Assembly: GCA_038373865.1 (NCBI GenBank)
Contig: JAXGGA010001615.1
Span: forward strand, 58,501 to 122,500
Direction of reading: 5' to 3'
Origin: Uloborus plumipes
Taxonomy: Eukaryota; Arthropoda; Arachnida; Araneae; Uloboridae
DNA: 64,000 nucleotides
Numbering within the stretch: position 1 is the stretch's first letter; each line of letters begins with the position of its first letter. Of this stretch, positions 1 to 12,955 are shown one piece after another. The notes under the pieces are model-generated. The model saw nothing but the letters and a program-made list of their open reading frames with translations. It did not search any database and was not told where the DNA came from. The position numbers were made by a program, and so were the translations under genes.

Positions 1-270
1 CCACTTATAATTATGTTTTTTGATGTAAAACGGAAAAGAATTTAACTTGTGACTTTACTCAATTTTTTCGAACAATTTACGTAAATTTATCCATGAACCT
101 CTAAACAAAAAGTAAATGATACGTTTTGATAAAATACCCTGCGCTTTACTCGCATTTTGCATATGCAATCGAGTATCTACATAATCTGTCTGAAAAGTAA
201 TGTCAACCAGTTCATCGCAAAACATTTATTGATAGAACTGTTAAAATACATAAAAATGAACTCCTCCTAG

Positions 271-442
271 GCTGCAAAAAATAAAGTATTTTTTTACTGT
301 ATAATACTGGCAGCAGAGGTTTTAGTTTAAAACTGAAATGCACAATAATAAACTGTAAAATTGCTAATTTTACAGTTTATAGTTTATTATTATAAAATTC
401 GCTGTATTATCCTGTAAAAACAACATCTATTTTGTTACAGTG
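271..442. mobile_element. AT-module MITE copy
   Basis: Short copy reading in the TAATACTGGCAGCAGAGG orientation, ending TTACAGTG. Confidence 0.75.
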
Positions 443-2260
443 AGTTGAAAGTACATCTTTCAGAAACATTTTGATCAATTAGAAAGTGAAAGATATTTTC
501 GTGAGATCTTGTGCGTAAGACGCACTGGATTGGACAAAAAACTAATATCATGTTTTGAATAAAATTTGGCATGTTCGTCTGTACAGAAAATTTTTCTTGG
601 GATAAATAGATACCTGGGTAATGATTGTTTGTCTGAACGGCAATTCTTCCGATCCATTACAAGGGACTTTGACAGACAGTAGCGATTTTTCAAGGGTATT
701 ACGAGATCAGCACTGAACCCCACTATAGAGTGGAATTCAGAGTGGGGGTAGTGGATTATCCAGCACAGACTAAAATATTTGACTGAAATTATGAATCCAG
801 TGATTGTTGGGTGTTTTCTGAATAGCAAAACTCTGAGCATCTAAGAAGTACCGTTCGAAATCGTGTGTAAGAAATTGCTAGTGAGAAAATCGGCAAGCTA
901 TTGGCTGGTCTCTTAGCCGATAAATATTCAAAGGCTGTCGTGAATCTCTTAATTCCTGAACTGACTCCCCTCAACTTAATCGTATTCTACTTTGCAAGAT
1001 AAAATAAAAGAACACCATTGTGAGATATTTGAAGAATCCTAGGTCCTAGGAGACTGCACAGAAGTTTTAGAAGATACTCTGCAAAAGACCAACGGGGACT
1101 CTCTTAATGCCCAGAAATTTCACTGATTCAGGTGTTATATATTGCATTGTGTGTTTATGTATTTTAAAGGTTGGATAAACAAATGTTTGGTAATCGACTG
1201 GCTGACATTACTTTTAAACAGACCAGGTGTACTCCTTGTAGCTCGCTATAAGGTATTGTATCTTTGAAATCTAGTTCACTGTCACCTATTTTCAGAAACA
1301 GCAAATCTGCAAATCTATATTGCAAAAGTTCTAACAGAAGAAGAGCGGGAACCCAATAAACTTCTTGAATTATTTTTGCGTGCAAATGGCAACAATTAGG
1401 TCTAATGTGTAAAATTTAACGTAACGTTAAAAAAAGTGGGAAGACGTGATCCCATGGATGTTAAGAATTGGTTTCAGCCTTAGCAGAAATGTTTCAGCAC
1501 TCTAATATTTATGGACGATGGCACTCCTTGTATTTTAGTGCAATTTAACGAAAATTTCTGCCAGAGTTACAGGATCTAGATCACACAAACTGTTGACTTT
1601 TACTCCTGAAAAAAATACATCAAAAGCACTTCTTGGTTCAAATTTCGGAACTTGCATACCATCTGCAAGGATGGTAAAACACTTCCCGTGCATCATCCTC
1701 ACCTGCACCAAATGGACCCGTTTAAACCTATCCCTCTCCCCCTCCTCCTCTCCTGACAAAAAAGTCTTTTCACAACCTCAGTTTACTTTATCCGACAAGG
1801 GAAATTCTGCGACCACAATCGGCTGCTTCCCTCTCAGCGGAGAGCCTTTTCATCCTTGTAAAAGATATCTCTCTCCAAGTACTGAATGACCATTGTAATC
1901 CAATGACCGTTAAGATTTAGCAAGGGCAGCTTGTTGGTTGCTGACGCCTCACTTGTTCTTGATGGGCGACAGACCGCATGTAATGAATACGGCGAGGGGT
2001 GATAATCCCTCCTTTCAGAGATCTTAATACCCCAGATAAGCCACTCGTACTGCCTCTGGTACAATGAGCACGCTTGCGTGTGACGCCCGTTTATCCCAGC
2101 ATCTGTTGGGTTTATGCCTGAGTAATGATGCTTTTTGCTCTGATTAGACTTGCATTTTCTGAAACCTATACGAACGCTTCGGTATCATTTTCAAATTGGA
2201 CAGCAATAGATAATTAGTTTGCAGTTTGAGCCGTAGGAGTAATTGTTAGGTAGAAATTAT
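443..2260. other. Intergenic DNA, no gene recognised
   Basis: Open frames of 61-121 codons on both strands show no family signature. 1640-2110 is less AT-rich and unexplained. The frame around 955-1015 faintly recalls the mariner transposase C-terminus (ELTPL) but is full of stops. Confidence 0.6.
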
Positions 2261-2262
2261 TA

Positions 2263-2696
2263 CACTAAAAAATAGGTGTTGTTTTTACAGTATGATACAG
2301 CTCATTTTATAGTAACAAACTGTAAAAACTGTTAATTTTACAGTAATAAACTAAAATTGCCAGTTTTACACAAACAAACTAAAATTGCTGCTTTATGGTA
2401 ACAAACAGTAAAATTTGTAAAATTGCTAATTTTTCAGCTTATTACTGCGCATTTTACAGTTTTAAACTGGTACATCTGCTGACAATATTACACTGCTGTT
2501 TTTACAGTATAATACAGCTAATTTTGTGGTAATAAACAGTAAAATTGTGGTAACTAACTGTAAAACTGCTGCTTTACAGTAATAAACTTCAAAATTTCAT
2601 ATTATACAGCTTATTACTGTGCATTTTACAATTTTAAACTGGAACCTCTGCTACCAGAATTATACTGCAAAAAACAGCGCTTTATTTTATGCAGTG
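2263..2696. mobile_element. AT-module MITE copy with TA flanks
   Basis: CACTAAAAAATAGGTGTTG at the left and TTATGCAGTG at the right, flanked by TA on both sides. It contains two half-units, each built of ACAGTAATAAACT-type modules, in the AATACAGCTAATTTTA orientation. Confidence 0.8.
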
Positions 2697-4154
2697 TATT
2701 TATATCTAAGAAAGCTTTTACGGATTAAAAATATAGTATCATGTGGTTTTTCATTTTCTAAGAGGTTATTGTGAATCAATTTTGACATTTTCTACGTATT
2801 AGATGTTTATCTGTTCTGCTCATATCAGTTACAAATGTATAGAAATTAATGCATTTCAACAACAAGTTTGCAATTATTATTTGTTATTAATAAAAGTCCG
2901 TCTTGTAAATGAGTTATTTTCATCCTATTATTTACAAATGACAGAACTGTAAATGTGTAATGCTTGAACTGATGAAAAAGAAGACTTCTCCCTTTTTTAC
3001 AACTAGTAAAAAACGAAAAAAAAAGAAAGCTTTGCTTTTTTAAAGATAATAATAAACGTAAAACATAAATTAACAAATGTTTTAAGGTTTGAAATCTTTT
3101 AAATCAGCGCATTATTTATTTTAATAAATGCGAAAGAAAGTCTTTGTTTAGTAATTATTATAGTGCTTGTTCAAGGAATAGTCCTGAACTAATTGTAAGA
3201 AGAAGGCGTTTTATATGTGCGTTGCAAAACTGCAAAAACTGGTCGTTTGCAATTTTATTTTGAGTTTATGACTTCAATTTGCAATTCACTAAATTCGCTG
3301 CTAAAGACTGTGTTGAAAAACCATTTTAACTCTATTATTTAAAAAAATCTACTGTTCCAAATCATTTTTTATGCAAATTATATTTTATGTATTATCGTAC
3401 ACATATCAAAGAGCAATTTATTAAAAAAAAAACGTACATTCAATAAATAAATGAAACATGTTTGCTCATAAAAACAAAATCATAATTTTGTATTTTTCAG
3501 AATTTCCCAAAACAAAAGAAAAAACGATTGAACTAATATATAATCTTGAATAAATGCAATAGCAAAAAATTTCAAGGACCCATGACGAAATGTTATTAAA
3601 CATGTGCCGAACGTTTTCACGAAAAAAGCAAAACGATCTCCACTCCTCTCCTCCTTTGAATTCCCATAATTACAGGATAGCTATAGAGCATAAATGGAGT
3701 ATCTATCCCCTAGGCGGTTCAATTTACACTCTCGTACGACAAAGATACCGATGCCAACGCTCTCCAAGTAAAAAAGAGAGAAGGGGAAAAAAAACGAACT
3801 TAAACCCTCCTATTCGTTGAATAAATACAGCCGCCTGTGTGAATAGAGACCCATATACATTACAATCTATTATATCACCTTTGCTATTGAAAGGAACGAA
3901 GTGGAAAAAGAGGGAGTGAAAAAAAGGAGAAAAAATTCGAGTGCACTTCGGTTGGACACTTTAGCGCACTTTGCACTACTTCAGCAAACAACCCACCAGT
4001 TTCAGTTCGATTCGTTTCCTTTGCTTTTACTCCCGGTCGCAGGACTTTTATCTGTGTGGGTATTTAACTCATTATTTTTTACTTGAAAGTAGTAAATTTG
4101 CTTGAACGTGTCCCACAATACAAATAGCTTTGTGTTTTTCCCCTCTTATTCTTG
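2697..4154. other. AT-rich intergenic DNA
   Basis: Nothing recognisable; 3590-4080 is slightly less AT-rich with two short incidental frames. Confidence 0.6.
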
Positions 4155-4514
4155 CACTATAAAAAACGAATGTTGTTTTTACAGTATAATACAGCTAATT
4201 TTATAGTAATAAACTGTAAAAATTTCTAATTTTACAGTAATAAACTGTAAAATTCCTAATTTTCAGTACTAAACTGTAAAATTGCTAATTTTACAGCAAT
4301 AAATTGTAAAATTACTAATTTTACAGTTTATTACTGTGCATTTTACAGTTTTAAACTGGAACCTCTGCTGCCAGTATCATACTGTTGTTTTTAAAACTAT
4401 TGTGTAATACAGTTAAATTTTACGGCAAATAAACTAAAATTGCTAGTTTTACAGTTTATTACTGTGAATTTTACAGTGTTATTCTGTAAAAAGAACAGCA
4501 CATTTTTTGCAGTG
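4155..4514. mobile_element. AT-module MITE copy
   Basis: CACTATAAAAAACGAATG to TTTTGCAGTG. At least four consecutive modules are spaced 29-31 bp (about 4207, 4238, 4267 and 4297). Confidence 0.8.
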
Positions 4515-6305
4515 TGCTATGCAGCTATGATTAATTTAATTGTTTGAATTTCCCTAATTTTACCTGCATTTTTTTTTCTTTAGTCTGTTATTAATATTAT
4601 TATTATTATTATTATCACCATCATCATTATTATTTCAGAGAACTTCTCTTAATATACTACCTCTTCTATTTTGCCAAATATTGAAACTTGCTGCCTTGAA
4701 AATTTTATTGAGCTCAACTCAAACCAGTCATATTCTGGTACAGCGGACAAGGAACGTCTTTTTATAAAACCGTCATTTTCACCAGTGAAGCTTTCAATGG
4801 AAGGACTTTTAATAAACAATAATATATATATATATATTTTTTTGAAGCAGCATCTTTAATAACAAATTGAAAAGGCTATTAATATTATCGAATGAAATAT
4901 TTGCAGTTAAAAATGATTGGTAGATGCCGTCCATTCTTATGCAAATGTTTGATACACCTTTTTTTTTTTCTCAAAATGTTTAATTTTTCTCTAGTCTATT
5001 TAGTTACATAAGTTTAAATCGCTTATTTAATATCATTTCTCACTTATTTATATTTATCAAAAAATCCATCATGGTGTTAAATGATAAGATTTCGGGTAGT
5101 TTCCACATATCGTTATGCAAACTAATACTAAGATAGGCCAACTTAGAGGTTAAGCTCATTAGAGGCTGACCTGCAAGAATGATTTTTCTCCAATATCCAA
5201 CAACGTTTGGTCTTTTCCATCCAAATAAGTCTTTCACTGTAAAATGCTCAAGCAATTAGCAACACTAAATTAACATCCAAAAATAGTTGTTTGTATGTAG
5301 CACGACCTTATTTGAAGAGCATTTACATCTTTCTCCCCAAAGGCATTTGGCAATTTTCTTCAGCTCAAAACCACAACCAGTTTGTACACCTAATTCGAAG
5401 TTTGCAGCCTCACGGCACCAAACAACCACTAAAGTGTCATTGTACTTCGAAACGCCTATCAAAAGAATCACAAAGAACTGTCAATTTGAAAGAGTGCGTT
5501 CGAGTTCCGTCATTTCTTTCTCTGAAGACATCTGAATGGACCCAGCAAAAGAAAAGGCCAACTGGGGTATTTAACACGTGTTCACACGGCTATACAGGAA
5601 TAAAAGTCGCTCGCACCAATTTATTTCTGTGGCTTTGTCATAAACAAAACCGTCTCTAACGAAGTACCACTTAATAAACAAACAACAAGCAATTAGTATC
5701 TGATTGAAGCTAAACAAAAACGTCATTACATCCTGACATCAGTATTGACAGTTCTTTAAAGTGGTTCACATTTTCGTTTAATGTTGCAGGAAGTAATTGA
5801 ACGGTGTCTTAATAACAGTTCACGAACTTAATTGCTGTGGAGTTATACTTTCTGGATTTTTTCAAAGTTGTTTTGGAGTTAAGGATCTAAGGCTTCTTCC
5901 AATGGACCTTAAATGGCTTTTTGAGGAAAGTTCAACGCAATCACGATCCATAAACACAGGAAATGCCTAGATCTTCACTCTGATTAATGGTTCGGAAAGG
6001 GTAGAACAATGTGAGTATTGTAGTTGATTGATAGATATATTTTATTGTCATTGCATTCACTTTTAAATTGACATTGAGTTATGTAGTTAAACCTCTCTAC
6101 GGTAAGTGGCACTAATCATTGGAAAGTGGCTATTGAACAAGAGTTTTACTGAAATAAGAGCTATTGATGACTAAAACATATTTCATAAAACCTGAATGTG
6201 AATATAATGAGTTGCTGCATATTTTTGACGCACTTTTAACTGATAAGTATGATGAAATGAAATGGAAATTAATTTTTAAATAATTATTCCACTGTACATG
6301 TGCTA
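4515..6305. other. AT-rich intergenic DNA with short microsatellites
   Basis: (ATT)n at about 4593-4635 and (TA)n near 4823-4838. Overlapping frames at 5265-5659 on both strands show no domain. Confidence 0.6.
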
Positions 6306-6538
6306 ATGCCGTGCTAAGCACATAAGTCGTAACTGCACTTGTTATTATCATCAGGGGGTTCTTTGTGGAATATTTTATCTAAATTCCAAGTTTTATAATC
6401 ATTTGAGAGCGGGAAATATTTTTAAAAAAATCTGAAAAAGTGTCATCTGAATTAAATACATGGATGCCCAAAACTTTAAAGAGTAATATCTCAGTCTGAG
6501 CTCGACTGCTGATACCACTTTTGCGCTCAGCACGGCAG
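6306..6538. mobile_element. TGCCGTGCTAAGC-family MITE, copy 1
   Basis: ATGCCGTGCTAAGCACATAA at the left and the near-complement GCGCTCAGCACGGCAG at the right, TA on both sides. 233 bp. Two further copies occur at 16362 and 45125. Confidence 0.75.
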
Positions 6539-9065
6539 TATTAATAAAGTTGAAAATGAAATGCAAATTAGAGACGCAATTTGTGTCGACCATTGAATGT
6601 TTTAACTTTTCCTCCCCAGTAGCAGCAACAGCGCACTGCTGCGAGGCCTGTCACTGAATCTTGGGAAAGTTGCAAATTATTTCTGTCCTGTTACACATTC
6701 TGAAAATTCCCTTCTTGCAGTGGAAGAAATTATAAGGGATGTTTCTTCAAATATCGAAAAAAAACACCCCCGTGTAGACGTTAAAAAAATACTATTGTTG
6801 TACCGTTTTCATTAGAAATGAATAATAAATAAACTATAACATGGTCTTAAGAAAATAAAAAAATCACTTGCAAGTTCAAAAGAATGTTCCAAAATATAAA
6901 TGTAGCTGAGAGCGTTTCAAAAGTATTAGTTTAACATCTACAAACCCTTTTTCAATTTTTGGAAGACACATTATTTAGTATTCGAAGCAGAACAAAATCA
7001 TTTTTCTGAATAATTAGTTTTTATTTATTTATTTATTGCATAGATACTTGCTGTCCATGTGCACTAGATTGTGCCTTTTGAACTGAATAACAGAGTGAAT
7101 AAATGGAAAATTTTGCGCTGCTAATTTGAAAAAAAAAAAAAAAATTTTTAACAGAGAGTTTTATTCTTCTGACACGTAGCTGCTAATACAAATATTTCAC
7201 AAACCTTCTCGGCTACGGGTAGTTTCTCTTATAATAAAAATCAAGCTTTTCTTAGCAGATGTTGATGTCAAGCTCCCTCCTCCCTATTTCTTAGAATATG
7301 CGAAGGGAGGAGAAATTCGACAATAAAAATTTGTTCTAACAAGCCTTCACAATTCTGCAAATTACTAGTTTCGGGGAAAGTTTGACAACATTACACCACC
7401 TGCAAAACGACTCCATCAGGCTTTTTCCTCGAACGCAATACAATTTCTACCCAAGTTATTCCTTCCATGCATTTCGCGAGATTTCTGCAACAATGCCACG
7501 AAGAACACATAGTACACATTTGTTGCTCTATCGCTCGCCCTTTTCTAAAAAGAACAGATAAATAGGGATGGAGAAAGTGGTTGTGTTTGAGAAACGGGGA
7601 GCTGAAAGGGGTGATCGCTTCTGCTGATAGTTCGAGGGGGACTTTTAAGTTGTCAGTTCGCTGTCGTAGTCCACGAGAAAGGGTTTATTGTGGTTCGATC
7701 TGACAAGGTTTCAGGTTTCGTTACTGTAGAGTTGTTGAACAAATACGGTAGCGCGCTGATTATCTGAACTTGTTGGGAAGAGCCACTAGTTTGGATAAGC
7801 ATAAGTTCGGATTATTGGACATACACTTTTAGAGGTTGAACTTAATTGTGGAGTTGGTAGATTTTCATTAAATTTAATTTTGGATTCATCCAGACTGGAA
7901 AAGTATTGATTGTTTATGTCGACAGTTTGAGGAAGGTTTTTAGAAGTGAGGGAAAGAATAAAGGAAAAAATATTCGAAAATTCTGAAGATTTGCGCATGA
8001 ATGTCTTGGAGTCCATGTTACCATGGCATTTTAAGATAGCAAGTAGTTACAAAGCACTTTGAAGTATTTGTGGAAATATATAATATGGAAAATTTGAACC
8101 TTTTTGAAAAATTTGAGTCAGTTCTTTCGAAAAATTATTTTACTCCGGTATTTCATGAAAAGCTACTTGTAAATTGTCGAAATCGGTCTTTGAATTGCGA
8201 TTCGGAAGTTTTCTTTTGTTTGTAACTAAGTCATACAAATTCTCAAGTTTCAACAATTTTTTTTTAAAGGAAAAAGCAGTCGCAAAACTTGATTCAATCC
8301 GTGATGATTTTTTGAAGTAGTAAAGCAGTGATAAAAGTTAAGAAATCACGATCTGGAGAAAAAAGCATCAATATTGCAACAAAGAAAAAGCTGTGAAAAA
8401 AAGAAGAAAACAAACTTCGATTTTTCCTTTAGACAAACAACAGGAAAAGCACAACGAAAGAGAAAATTCCTTTGAAATCTTCCTGAAAAACGTATCTAAA
8501 ACCAACAGAGGTTTTATATTCTGACAAACCCTTTTCACAACCTTCAGACATCAACGTCTTAAGAGGTTCTGTCTTGACATTTCTTTCCAACCGTGTTAGG
8601 GAGAGGATCGCTTTCTCAGATGCATGAATGTCTGATTTCAAAAATTTTTCCAGATTCTTCTTTATCTTATTCAATCGAAGTGTGACACTTTTGAAAAAGA
8701 GAAGCTGTCACTTTTTCCTTTCTTCATTTAAGTCAACTTATCCTGAAATCTTCAACGATAAGAACACGCTAACGCGTTCAGGAATTTCACGATTATGCGA
8801 TATTGTCAGTCATTGGTAAACGTTTGATTTAAAAAATCGTGACGGCTTTATATTTTGAGAAGTTTATTGAGTTGTTTTTCTGCACCTTCACAGTTTTAGA
8901 TTTTGCAATGCAAGCTCTCAATAGAAAGAAGAACATTTCTAGTTACTATATCTGCTTTATTAACAACTCAACTAGATTAATAAATTAACGTACTCAGTTA
9001 TTTACTAGAGCATTGACGTTGGTGCAGCGTGGTAACTGTTTGTTATCTGGTTTTATATATATATA
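6539..9065. other. AT-rich intergenic DNA
   Basis: A and T homopolymers, a TTTA run at 7020-7037, and (TA)n at 9055-9064 just before the repeat pair. No gene seen. Confidence 0.6.
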
Positions 9066-9866
9066 CCAGCTGCCAGGGCAGCTAGATTAGCTTCCTGCGG
9101 CATGTTGATGCATAACGTGCCCCCTCTCTAACTTTTACCTCATTCTGTTGTTATATTATTTAGTAGAATTTAATGTTCATTAGATTTCAAGACATACCAC
9201 GCACGTGACCCGGCATTGCACGGGCACTTCGTGCCATGAAAGTAGTGAGGAAAATTTCAAGAAACTACTCCCCGCCAAGGCGGCTCGCTAACAGGCGCTT
9301 TACGCCTTCACTTTTTTCCTGCATCAAAAAAATCATTCGAATTATTGAGATGCTTCGGGTCTTCAAAATGGTGAGGAAAGTTACAGCAAGTTCTGCTCGT
9401 TCAAGGGAAAGAAGCAGACATAAATACTCAGTTTTTAATATAAGTAGATGGCTTTTCAACAAATGAATGTTTCAAAATATTACAAGTAGCTAACGATAAA
9501 AATACTACGTAAGTGGCCCGCTTATGAGTTTCGTGTTTGATTTAGTTAAGCCTTCATTCAAAATTCTCATTGTCATTGTTATTACTGTTTCATAGCAACC
9601 ACGTTTTGCAACAATGGATTTCATATTTAATCATTTATTAGGCTTAATCGTTTTAAATTTGACTACTTATTAATTAATATCTTCGCTAATTAAAATCGTA
9701 TAATTATATAAATTGAAACTAATGAAGCCTGAAAAATTACCTATCTATCGGTACCTGATTCGACTTTCAGTTCATTGGCGTTCAGGAGAAAGAAGCATGA
9801 CATAGATAGAAAGAAAGATTGAAAGAAAGATAGTTAGAAAGATACTCAGTTTTTAATATAAGTAGA
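9066..9866. mobile_element. Dispersed ~0.8-kb repeat, copy A
   Basis: Begins CAGCTGCCAGGGCAGCTAG and ends ACTCAGTTTTTAATATAAGT. It contains a CCCGGCATTGCACGGG hairpin, a GATA/GAAA-rich tail and an internal copy of its own end block near 9424. It abuts copy B directly. The class is not certain; similar CCGGCGTTGCACGG repeats are common in arthropods. No transposase or reverse-transcriptase frame is present. Confidence 0.7.
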
Positions 9867-10685
9867 CTAGCTGCCAGGGCAGCTAGATTAGCTTCCTGCG
9901 GCATGTTGATGCATAAGTTGAACTCTCTAACTTTTACCTCATTCTGAAGTTATATTATTTGATATAATTTAATGTTCATTCGATTTCAAGACATACCACG
10001 CACGTGGCCCGGCGTTGCACGGGCACCTCGTGCCCTGAAAGTAGTGAGAAAAATATTTAAAGAAACTACTCCCCGCCAAGGCGGCTCGCTAACAGGAGCT
10101 TCACGCCTTCACTTTTTTCCTGCATCAAAAAAATCATTCGAATTATTGAGATGCTTCACGCCTTCAAGATGGTGAGGAAAGTTTCAGTAAGTTCAGCTCG
10201 CTCAAAGAAAAAGGCAGACATAGATACTCAGTTTTTAATATAAGTAGATGGCTCTTCAACAAATAAATGTTTCAAAATATTACCAGTAGCTAGCGATAAA
10301 AATTCTACGTAAGTGGCCCGCTTATGAGTTTCGTGTTTGATTTAGTTAAGCCTTCATTCAAAATTCTCATTATCATTGTTATTATACTGTTTCATAGCAA
10401 CGACGGTTTGCAAGAATGGATTTCATATTTAATCATTTATTAGGCTTAATCGCTTCAAACTTGACTACTTATTAATTGATATCTTCGCTAATTAAAATCG
10501 TATAATTATATCAATTGAAACTAATGAAGTCTGAAAAATTACCTATCTATCGGTACCTGATTCGACTTTCAGGTCATTGGCGTTCAGGAGAAAGAAGCGT
10601 GACATAGAAAGAAAGATAGTTAGAAAGAAAGATAGTTAGAAAGAAAGATAGTTAGAAAGATACTCAGTTTTTAATATAAGTAGAT
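9867..10685. mobile_element. Dispersed ~0.8-kb repeat, copy B
   Basis: A head-to-tail second copy, highly similar to 9066-9866, starting CTAGCTGCCAGGGCAGCTAG, with an expanded GAAAGATAGTTA tail before ACTCAGTTTTTAATATAAGT. Confidence 0.7.
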
Positions 10686-12660
10686 ATTTATTTTTAAGCG
10701 AAGAGAAAAGAGCGACTTTGAGTACTGATATCAGAACTAAAGAAGCAATGACTGTAGTCGAATTTTTTCCATTGCTTTTCTACCGTCATGAAATTATGCA
10801 ATGACTAAAGAAAAAAAAACAAAGAAAAAAACTAAGTTTGGTATGTTTTCTTTCAAGTTGCTTTCTATTCAAGTTAACGCTATTAAAAATTACTTAAAAA
10901 TCCATCTGCAAAAAAAAAAAGAGAGAGAGAGAGAGCGGGAGGTGGGGACGTTTAAAGAAAAGGTGTAATTCTCTGGAAGTTTTAAAATTAAATTCCGCGT
11001 AGTGGTTAATCGGAGTGAAAAAAAATTACGCCAACGTGACTTTTGTAGAACAGCTGAAGTCTCCTTGGCAAATCCTATTTTGCAACAATAGAATGTTAGC
11101 AAAGAATCGAAATTCTGGAACTTTACGGGATTGCTGCAGAAGGTGCTCGTTTCTTTAACTTACCTAAGTAAAAACAGGCGCGACCACGGCCAAGGGCGGA
11201 TATTCTGATTTCTTCAGTTCAGACCGTCAGTATCTGCCGTTACACATAACAAAATTAGCAGTTTTCCCGTCACATTTCTATGCGAAAAATTTTTTAATCG
11301 AGAAAAATAATTGTTAACCGTATCACTTTTTATTTTTAAGCAACAAAATTGCTGTAATGTACTCTTTTGAGTGCAGAATTTTTATGTGAACTGGCATGTC
11401 TGTAACTTTGTTTGAGTCTTTTGAACGAGCGGCACAAAACTGCCACGCAAACATTAAGCCTCATACATTTACTCAAGTAATATGTGGCTTCACTACATGC
11501 ATTTTTTCCAACATCACTTCACAAGCATCCTTAGCAACATAATACTTATCGTCATATCAACATTTTCCTTGTTTTTTATCAACTCTGACCTTTCCGTTTT
11601 ACTGTTAGAGAAAAGGGGGGAAAAACAAACTCTTAATGTCAAGTTTAAAGCTTTGATGAATTGGCACAAACATCGTTGCTTGGATGGTTTGGATAGTAGT
11701 GAATTACGTGTAAGAATATATTCAACACAACGGATGTAAAATGCTGTAAACCGTCATATTTATGCTGGTTTTTTTTTTTTTGCTTAGTTACTTTTATTTT
11801 TGGGTATTATTCAATTTAAAGATGCAACGTCAGTTCAATGTGAATTCAAAAGTATTGTTACTACAAAAATACTTTCTTATCAATATTCTTTTTTTATCAG
11901 ACCTATCTCTCTCTTTTTTTTCTTTCTTTTTTTTTTTTGCCTATTAATTTATTGTTTTATTTCTAAAGTCAGACGATTGTTATACGGTACGGTATTTATT
12001 TTATCAACGTTATTTCATATAATACTTAGTTTTTATATTAATACACTGTATAACAGGGAGGTTATATTCAATCAGTGTCGATTCCTCTGGAATCACGTGT
12101 TTACTACTAAAAACAAGAAGTTCAGTACAGAACTAAACGAGCCTACTTTTCGGTATACCAACATTGACATTCTAGCACCTAATCAATATTTTCTTAATTA
12201 TCTAAGTACTCAAATGGATATCAAACATATCTTTTAGCATTTATCTCTGATATCTATAAACGAAATATACCTCTATCATCTGATAAAATAAAACGAATAA
12301 ACGAAAAAAAAAAAGTAATAGTACGTTTTAAACCATGCAGCTATCATATTTTTTAATAAAAAATATTGAATTGCTTTCAAAGAAAAAAAAAAGCAGAAAA
12401 TGTATTAAAAAAAATAATGTTCGCAGCAATTTTCTTTTGGGTGAAAAAAAACTGAATCGAGTTTTTATTTTTAACTCGTTGCCAACAATTAAAATAAATA
12501 AATGTACTTTATAAATAAATAAATTTTAAAAAATCCTCTCAAATAATTTTCAATGTTTAAAAATAATATACTCCGAATCTCTTTTTATTTCCCACTGCCG
12601 AAAACAAAATCAATGAGCTATAACTTTAGCATGAAAATGAAAACAAATCATCTCTACAAT
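10686..12660. other. AT-rich intergenic DNA
   Basis: A (GA)n tract at 10920-10936 and many homopolymers. A 145-codon open frame (11800-12237) is Phe/Leu/Ile-rich by composition and has no recognisable features. Confidence 0.6.
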
Positions 12661-12955
12661 CATTATTTCTCCTAGAAACGAGGTCTGCGGGGTTGGAGTC
12701 GGAGTTGGATTTATTTTGGGGTAAAGGAGTCAGAGTTGGGAGTCGTGATGGCCAGTCGATGACCTAATAAATTCTAAGATATTTAAAAAAGATATAAAAT
12801 TCTAGCAGCTGGTCATTTTCTCTCCGAGTCTGCAATTCTGTCATGGCTGTGTAGAGTCGAGGAGTCGGAGAAAAGAGTCCTAAAATTATGTAAGGTTGTG
12901 GTTACAACAAGTCTGTGGTAGGTCCTTTTATCACCGACCCCGCAGGCCTGGTAAA
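12661..12955. repeat. GGAGTC-rich dispersed repeat
   Basis: Repeated GGAGTCGGAGTTGG-type hexamers at 12690-12745 and again at 12855-12880. The complementary pattern occurs at 25730-25850 in the intron. Confidence 0.5.

Noticed and set aside
850..1110. Faint mariner-transposase-like text (ELTPL...) in a plus frame
   Set aside because: Only a few residues match, the frame is interrupted, and no TIRs or catalytic motif were found.
4200..4330. Regular ~30-bp repeats resembling a CRISPR array
   Set aside because: The modules are near-palindromic and contiguous, with no unique spacers, and belong to a eukaryotic MITE family.
11800..12237. 145-codon open frame rich in Phe, Leu and Ile
   Set aside because: Composition follows the T-rich DNA, and it has no domain or splice context.
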